Positions 15,898-19,498 of a stretch of 19,498 nucleotides of DNA are shown in pieces; positions within the stretch are counted from its first letter, which is position 1, and each line of letters begins with the position of its first letter. The position numbers and the translations under genes are program-made. The notes beneath the pieces are model-generated. The model saw only the letters and a list, made by a program, of their open reading frames with translations. It had not been told where the DNA came from and made no database searches. This DNA comes from Bacteroidota bacterium (GTDB lineage Bacteria > Bacteroidota > Ignavibacteria > Ignavibacteriales > Ignavibacteriaceae), in contig JAEXTA010000235.1 in assembly GCA_023453665.1 (NCBI GenBank), forward strand, positions 1 through 19,498, written 5' to 3'.

Positions 15898-15962
15898 AAA
15901 AGACCGCTTCATATTATCATCTGTTCATTTCATAATCATAAATAATCTTAAAGCGGTCTTTT
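15898..15962. terminator. Bidirectional terminator between convergent units
   Basis: A perfect 12-bp inverted repeat, AAAAGACCGCTT (15898-15909) and AAGCGGTCTTTT (15951-15962), encloses a 41-nt AT-rich loop. The T-run on the right serves the plus-strand message; the A-run on the left becomes a U-run for the glnA message. It lies between the cupin stop (15857) and the glnA stop (15986). The loop is longer than usual, so the hairpin may fold further inside; ATTAT/ATAAT can pair in the loop. Confidence 0.75.
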
Positions 15963-15985
15963 CAGAACCTGAATAACATTAAAAA

Positions 15986-17413
15986 TTAAACATCATAATA
16001 CATAGAGAATTCATAAGGATGAGGTTGAAGAGCCATCGGTTTAATTTCCTTTTCTGTTTTGTATTTGATCCATGTTGAAATAACATCTTCTGTAAACACA
16101 TCACCTTTAAGCAAATATTCATGATCTTCTGCAAGTGCATTAAGTGCTTCATTAAGACTTCCCGGTGTTGACGGAACATCTTTCAACTCTTCAGGCTCCA
16201 TATCATAAATATCTTTATCAAGCGGCTGACCCGGATCTATCCTGTTCATAACACCATCAAGCCCAGCCATCAAGATTGCAGAAAAAGCGAGATAAGGGTT
16301 ACAAGATGGATCAGGACAGCGGAACTCAACACGTTTTGATTTGGGACTTGATGAATACATTGGAATCCTGATCGATGCACTTCTGTTTCTTTGCGAATAT
16401 GCAAGATTAACCGGAGCTTCATAACCCGGAACCAATCTCTTATATGAATTAGTTGTTGGATTTGTGAAAGCAAGAAGTGATGGTGCATGTTTCAGTAATC
16501 CGCCAATAAAGTATAATGCCATCTCACTCAATCCGGCATAACCTGAACCGGCAAATAATGGTTTCCCCTTTTTCCATAAACTTGTATGAACATGCATACC
16601 GCTGCCGTTATCACCAAAAATTGGTTTAGGCATGTAAGTTACAGTGCGGTTGTTTTTTCTGGCTGTATTCTTAACAATGTATTTAAACATTAATAACTGA
16701 TCAGCAGCTTTAAGCAAGGGTTGGAATCTCAAATCAATTTCACACTGACCGCCGCTTGCAACTTCGTGGTGCTGTGCTTCAACATCAATTCCGCTGTTGA
16801 TAAGGTTAGTTACCATTTCATTTCGCAAATCCATTAAGGAGTCTGTTGGCGGAACCGGAAAGTAACCTTCCTTATATCTTGGTTTGTATCCAAGGTTTGG
16901 TCCTTCTTCCCTGCCGCTGTTCCATTTTCCTTCAACAGAATCTACAACATAAAAACTTCCATTCGGTTGTGAATCAAAGCGAACATCATCAAAAACAAAA
17001 AACTCTGCTTCCGGTCCAAAATATACTGTGTCAGCTAAACCTGTTGATAATAAATATGCTTCCGCTTTTTGAGCGATGTTTCTCGGACATCTTGTATATT
17101 TTTCTTTTGTCGCCGGTTCATAAACATCACATATAAGGCTTATTGTTGGTGCTTCGATAAATGTATCGATAAACGCAGTATTAGGATCAGGTATGATAAG
17201 CATATCACTTTCGTTAATTGCTTTCCATCCTCTTATCGATGATCCATCAAATCCGTATCCATCTTCAAAACTGCTTTCACTGAACTGTGAAACCGGAACA
17301 GTGAAATGCTGCCACTGTCCCGGAAAATCCATGAACTTCATATCTACAAACTTTATTCCTTTTGATTGAATTTGTTTCAGTACATCTGAAACCGGAGAAT
17401 TGGTTTTGGCCAT
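15986..17413 (-). CDS. glnA: Glutamine synthetase type I (GSI-beta-like)
   Basis: A 475-residue enzyme that makes glutamine from glutamate, ammonia and ATP in the cytoplasm, normally as a dodecamer. The start is ATG 17413 with AAGGA 6-7 nt upstream; an in-frame extension would run into the Lrp gene. Signatures are GYGFDGSSIRGW (53-63), FGPEAEFFVFD (132-142), NGSGMHVHTSLW (269-280), NRSASIRIP (353-361) and KRVEFRCPDPSCNPYLAFSA. The insertion after VEGKWNSGREEGPNLGYKPR and the C-terminal DIYDMEPEEL with Y403, in the position of the adenylylated tyrosine of E. coli GlnA, place it with GSI-beta. Whether it is adenylylated cannot be told, since no glnE lies here. It sits 40 nt downstream of the Lrp-type regulator. 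Confidence 0.97.
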   Translation of the reverse strand: MAKTNSPVSDVLKQIQSKGIKFVDMKFMDFPGQWQHFTVPVSQFSESSFEDGYGFDGSSIRGWKAINESDMLIIPDPNTAFIDTFIEAPTISLICDVYEPATKEKYTRCPRNIAQKAEAYLLSTGLADTVYFGPEAEFFVFDDVRFDSQPNGSFYVVDSVEGKWNSGREEGPNLGYKPRYKEGYFPVPPTDSLMDLRNEMVTNLINSGIDVEAQHHEVASGGQCEIDLRFQPLLKAADQLLMFKYIVKNTARKNNRTVTYMPKPIFGDNGSGMHVHTSLWKKGKPLFAGSGYAGLSEMALYFIGGLLKHAPSLLAFTNPTTNSYKRLVPGYEAPVNLAYSQRNRSASIRIPMYSSSPKSKRVEFRCPDPSCNPYLAFSAILMAGLDGVMNRIDPGQPLDKDIYDMEPEELKDVPSTPGSLNEALNALAEDHEYLLKGDVFTEDVISTWIKYKTEKEIKPMALQPHPYEFSMYYDV

Positions 17414-17453
17414 ATACTTTCCTTTTATTTGATTATTGTTTGAAAAAAAATTG

Positions 17454-17900
17454 TTAAATATCCAGTGCTGTGGTTTCTTTAATTGTAGAAAGCACAAAAG
17501 TTGTTTTCGTTGCAATTACTCCCTGCCAGGATTGAATCTCACCAAGAAGTTTTTCCAGTGCTTCAGTATTTTTAACTACTGCTTTTAATAGATGTGATCC
17601 TTCTCCAAGCACTGAATGACATTCAAGTATTTGGGGCATCTTTTCAATTTTTGTAATTAAAGTTTTGTAATGTTTTGAAGACTCCATAATTACATGAATA
17701 TATGCCATAATATCGAAGCCGAAAGTTTTCCTGTTCAGTTTTGTATAATAGCCTTCAATTACACCTTTCTCTTCCAGTTTATTTAATCGCTCGCTTACAG
17801 AGGGAATCGAAAGGCTGATTGCTTCGGCAAGTTCATTTCTTTTTGTCCTGCCCTTCTGCTGAAGGATATTCAGAATTTTAATATCTAAGTCATCTAACAT
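17454..17900 (-). CDS. Lrp/AsnC-family transcriptional regulator
   Basis: A 148-residue protein of normal family length. The N-terminal helix-turn-helix spans about residues 5-50 (LDDLDIKILNILQQKGRTKR, ELAEAISLSIPSVSERLNKL). The C-terminal RAM/AsnC ligand domain spans about 63-140 (AYIHVIMESSKHYKTLITKI, ECHSVLGEGSHLLKAVVKN). Family knowledge: these bind amino acids and act as dimers to octamers on promoters. It lies directly before glnA on the same strand with a 40-nt gap and no terminator, so it is probably co-transcribed and likely regulates nitrogen assimilation and its own promoter. The specific effector is unknown. Confidence 0.93.
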   Translation of the reverse strand: MLDDLDIKILNILQQKGRTKRNELAEAISLSIPSVSERLNKLEEKGVIEGYYTKLNRKTFGFDIMAYIHVIMESSKHYKTLITKIEKMPQILECHSVLGEGSHLLKAVVKNTEALEKLLGEIQSWQGVIATKTTFVLSTIKETTALDI

Positions 17901-17943
17901 TGAGAACCTAATTTTTTTAAGTGTTGTTGGAATTTTGGTTAGA

Positions 17944-17972
17944 AATATAAGGTTGGCAGGCGTTCAGCGCAA
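17944..17972 (-). promoter_or_regulatory. Candidate promoter of the lrp-glnA unit
   Basis: On the minus strand TTGCGC (17967-17972), a 17-nt spacer and TATATT (17944-17949). The -10 box fits 5 of 6 consensus bases, the -35 only 3 of 6. The site lies 44 nt upstream of the Lrp ATG, in the 116-nt gap behind the GT2 gene. CCAAC/CCAA repeats occur just downstream and could be regulator contacts, but no clear palindrome is seen. Confidence 0.35.
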
Positions 17973-18016
17973 TAGCCCGCAAAATTATTTTTAAGATATA
18001 ATCTTTAGAATATTTG

Positions 18017-18835
18017 CTAATTGAGGGGTTTTATACCATATGGGGTAAAAAATGTTTTGCTTTCCTTAACGGATTCAAACAAAGACAGGTTAACCGGGTT
18101 TCTAAGTTGAAGTTTATGATAAAGATGATATTGCACCGCAATATTATTTAAGGATTTGATTTCGACACCATTTAACTCAAGACGATATTGAATATCTGTA
18201 TCTTCTCCGATTGAAGGTGCTTCATACCTTTCATCGAATCCATTAATATCAAGAAGATCTTTTTTGTGGATTGAAAAATTACAACCGAGTAACCCGCGTT
18301 TTTTCTTGTTGAATATGTTCCGCAAAAAATGATTACGGATATAAAATCCTTTCTCAACGTCAATAGATTTTCCGAATAGTCCGTCATCTATTAGTTTTAA
18401 TAAATTATTCTCAAGGTATCTTTCTTCAACTCGTTGTGGAGTAAGTTGGTTTGTTATTTTTTCAGAGAGATTAACCCTTCTTCCGGTTAAACAAATTTTT
18501 TCTTTCTTATAATTGAAATGTTCTTCAACAAAAGCATAGTGAGGGATGCAATCGCCGTCAACAAATAAAAGATAATCAGATGATGAAGCAAGTATCGCTT
18601 TGTTTAATATCCTGTTTTTCCTGAATCCTTTATCTTCCTGCCAGATGTGTTTAACCGTGAATGGATAAGTCGATGAAATTGATTCGATACCTTTCACAAC
18701 TTCCGGATTTGAACCATCATCAGCAATTATGATTTCAAAATTTTTAAAGGTTTGATTTTGGAATCCTGCTAAGAGTAGTTCAAGATATTTTATCTTATTA
18801 TAGAACGAAATGATAACTGAGACTTCCGGTTTCAT
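18017..18835 (-). CDS. GT2-family glycosyltransferase
   Basis: A 272-residue GT-A enzyme that transfers a sugar from a nucleotide sugar to an acceptor at the cytoplasmic face. It begins VSVIISFYNK, with IIADDGSNPE (D39, D40). The metal-binding DxD is LLFVDGDC (D93, D95). Late in the protein, GFDERYEAPSIGEDTDIQYR provides the galactosyltransferase-like (Glyco_transf_7C) segment with the catalytic ED pair at 211-212. The start is ATG 18835, overlapping the TGA of the lysine-rich gene by 1 nt (TGATG). A TTG one codon earlier is possible but needs no special support. There are no membrane helices. The acceptor is unknown; context suggests surface polysaccharide or modified glycan. Confidence 0.9.
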   Translation of the reverse strand: MKPEVSVIISFYNKIKYLELLLAGFQNQTFKNFEIIIADDGSNPEVVKGIESISSTYPFTVKHIWQEDKGFRKNRILNKAILASSSDYLLFVDGDCIPHYAFVEEHFNYKKEKICLTGRRVNLSEKITNQLTPQRVEERYLENNLLKLIDDGLFGKSIDVEKGFYIRNHFLRNIFNKKKRGLLGCNFSIHKKDLLDINGFDERYEAPSIGEDTDIQYRLELNGVEIKSLNNIAVQYHLYHKLQLRNPVNLSLFESVKESKTFFTPYGIKPLN

Positions 18836-19032
18836 CAATTATCATCTGAATCAAGTTTGGTAATTTTTTTCTTCTCAGCCGACCTGTTGTATGCATTTTT
18901 TTTCGGTTCAACTTTGGGTGCTTTTTTGGCAACAGGAATTCGTTTCTTCTTCCTTTCAACTACGATAATATTTTTATCATCTGCCTTAATCGCAGTCTTC
19001 TTCTTTATCTTATTCCTAATCTTTCTCTTCAT
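18835..19032 (-). CDS. Small lysine-rich basic protein, unknown
   Basis: A 65-residue protein with 20 lysines and 5 arginines, mainly in blocks (IRNKIKKK, ERKKKR, EKKK), and an acidic tail (KLDSDDN). It has no membrane segment or recognised domain. PVAKKAPKVEPKK has the alanine/proline/lysine style of disordered nucleic-acid-binding tails. It starts 9 nt after the DUF5989 stop and ends in a 1-nt overlap (TGATG) with the GT2 gene, so the coupling argues that it is translated. No Shine-Dalgarno site is visible, only a run of U in the message. It could bind RNA, DNA or anionic polysaccharide; this is inference. Confidence 0.6.
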   Translation of the reverse strand: MKRKIRNKIKKKTAIKADDKNIIVVERKKKRIPVAKKAPKVEPKKNAYNRSAEKKKITKLDSDDN

Positions 19033-19041
19033 AAAAAAAAC

Positions 19042-19200
19042 TTAGAAGATCGCGTAAATAAAAGGAGCCAGGGCAGAGCCTTGTGTAATGATTATAAGTC
19101 CGCCAAGCAGAATTAAAAAAATAAGTATCGGCGCCAGCCACCATTTTTTACGGACTTTCAGAAAGTCCCACAACTCAGATAAAATTGAAAGTTTACTCAT
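19042..19200 (-). CDS. DUF5989-family small membrane protein (SxtK-like)
   Basis: A 52-residue protein, ATG 19200 to TAA 19042. The sequence begins MSKLSILSELWDFLKVRKKW, followed by one membrane helix (PILIFLILLGGLIII), then TQGSALAPFIYAIF. The WxFLKxRKKWWLxP start and the TQGSAxAPFIY end are the family signature. AAAGAGA lies upstream of the ATG, and the gene follows SxtJ by 17 nt. Family knowledge, from memory: such genes accompany SxtJ-like genes next to O-carbamoyltransferases. The role is unknown; a partner in membrane-associated carbamoylation of a glycan or metabolite is plausible. The protein is complete and has all the usual features. Confidence 0.88.
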   Translation of the reverse strand: MSKLSILSELWDFLKVRKKWWLAPILIFLILLGGLIIITQGSALAPFIYAIF

Positions 19201-19217
19201 GATATTCTCTTTAATAA

Positions 19218-19498
19218 TTAAAACTGTCTCTCATAATCAATTCGCTCAGGAATCTTTTTATCCCGTTTAATCCAGTGTGAATCCTTTTTGTGATTCCATT
19301 TCAGGTCAAGAAATTCCTTACCGAAGATCTTTGCAATAAAACCAATAGGAGTAAGTATCAGGTAATATAAAACACTCAGAATAACTCTTGTCATAAACCA
19401 GCCGAGTATAATTGCAAGCGTCATCCATATCTTGTTAAGCGGACGAAGCACCTGAGGCGAAACAAGAGCCGGAACAATCAACAATAGTGCAGCTAATC
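19218..19498 (-). CDS. SxtJ-family membrane protein, C-terminal part (runs off right edge)
   Basis: The frame is open to the right edge, so the start lies beyond the window; the TTG at 19484 is internal. About 93 residues are visible. They include a membrane segment ending LLLIVPALVSPQ, then LRPLNKIWMTLAIILGWFMT and RVILSVLYYLILTPIGFIAK, and the soluble tail LKWNHKKDSHWIKRDKKIPE, RIDYERQF. This is the typical SxtJ layout of two to three helices and a charged tail ending in (E)RQF. It is followed after 17 nt by the DUF5989 gene. In other bacteria the gene just upstream is usually a NodU/SxtI-type carbamoyltransferase; that gene would lie outside this window. Confidence 0.85.
   Translation of the reverse strand, partial: LAALLLIVPALVSPQVLRPLNKIWMTLAIILGWFMTRVILSVLYYLILTPIGFIAKIFGKEFLDLKWNHKKDSHWIKRDKKIPERIDYERQF

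Noticed and set aside
17414..17515. N-terminal extension of glnA to 17515
   Set aside because: It would overlap the end of the Lrp gene. ATG 17413 has a strong ribosome site and the normal GlnA length.
17993..18005. AAGAT-ATA-ATCTT inverted repeat after the GT2 gene as a terminator
   Set aside because: Only five AT-rich base pairs and no clean U-run; too weak to call.
18857..19045. Very hydrophobic plus-strand frame that looks like a membrane protein
   Set aside because: It is the complement of the lysine-rich gene (AAA codons read as TTT, phenylalanine). The minus-strand frame has coupled neighbours; this one has none.
1..19498. CRISPR arrays, tRNA or rRNA genes, insertion sequences, attachment sites, phage genes
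   Set aside because: Looked for on both strands. No spaced direct repeats, cloverleaf, transposase or integrase was found; the only regular repeat is the coding 54-bp one.

Overview
The window is 19.5 kb of AT-rich, gene-dense bacterial chromosome with no RNA genes, insertion sequences, prophage genes or CRISPR arrays. The gene content points to the Bacteroidota/Chlorobiota group, most likely an Ignavibacteria-like lineage. The pointers are a DUF5916 outer-membrane-type protein, an ECF sigma factor with a HEAT-containing anti-sigma factor and a DUF4097 protein, a BshA-type bacillithiol gene, and frequent starts with weak or absent Shine-Dalgarno sites. The placement is inference from gene families; no marker gene in the window proves it.

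Layout. (1) Positions 1-3619, minus strand: an envelope-stress-type unit transcribed as ECF sigma factor, membrane-anchored zinc-finger anti-sigma factor with a HEAT-like tail, secreted DUF4097 beta-helix protein, and the start of a DUF5916/CBM9-like secreted protein that runs off the left edge. (2) 3688-10047, minus strand: five tightly packed genes transcribed as heparinase II/III-like protein, PfkB sugar kinase, RmlD-like SDR, secreted GH13 alpha-amylase-family enzyme, and HAD-IIA phosphatase. The first and third of these have replaced residues at positions that are normally catalytic. (3) 10143-15857, plus strand: M28 peptidase lipoprotein, bshA, a DNPH1-like nucleotide N-hydrolase, an unknown 142-aa protein, an RsmF-like RNA m5C methyltransferase, a cysteine-less ArsC/Spx-like protein and a histidine-less cupin. 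Groups 2 and 3 diverge from a compact intergenic region where two predicted promoters face each other and share one palindromic -10 element. (4) 15986-17900, minus strand: an Lrp/AsnC regulator followed by glutamine synthetase, separated from group 3 by a probable bidirectional terminator. (5) 18017-19498, minus strand: an SxtJ-like membrane protein (partial), a 52-aa DUF5989 protein, a 65-aa lysine-rich protein and a GT2 glycosyltransferase.

How they work together. The sigma/anti-sigma pair probably controls the two exported proteins behind it. Group 2 looks like glycan or sugar processing. Group 3 mixes thiol metabolism (bacillithiol), nucleotide sanitation and RNA modification, mostly with overlapping or near-overlapping genes. 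Lrp-glnA is a nitrogen-assimilation unit. The SxtJ/DUF5989 pair matches the neighbourhood known from O-carbamoyltransferase loci, so a carbamoyltransferase gene is expected just beyond the right edge. The least explained parts are the degenerate-active-site proteins in groups 2 and 3, and the SxtJ-DUF5989-lysine-rich-GT2 cassette.
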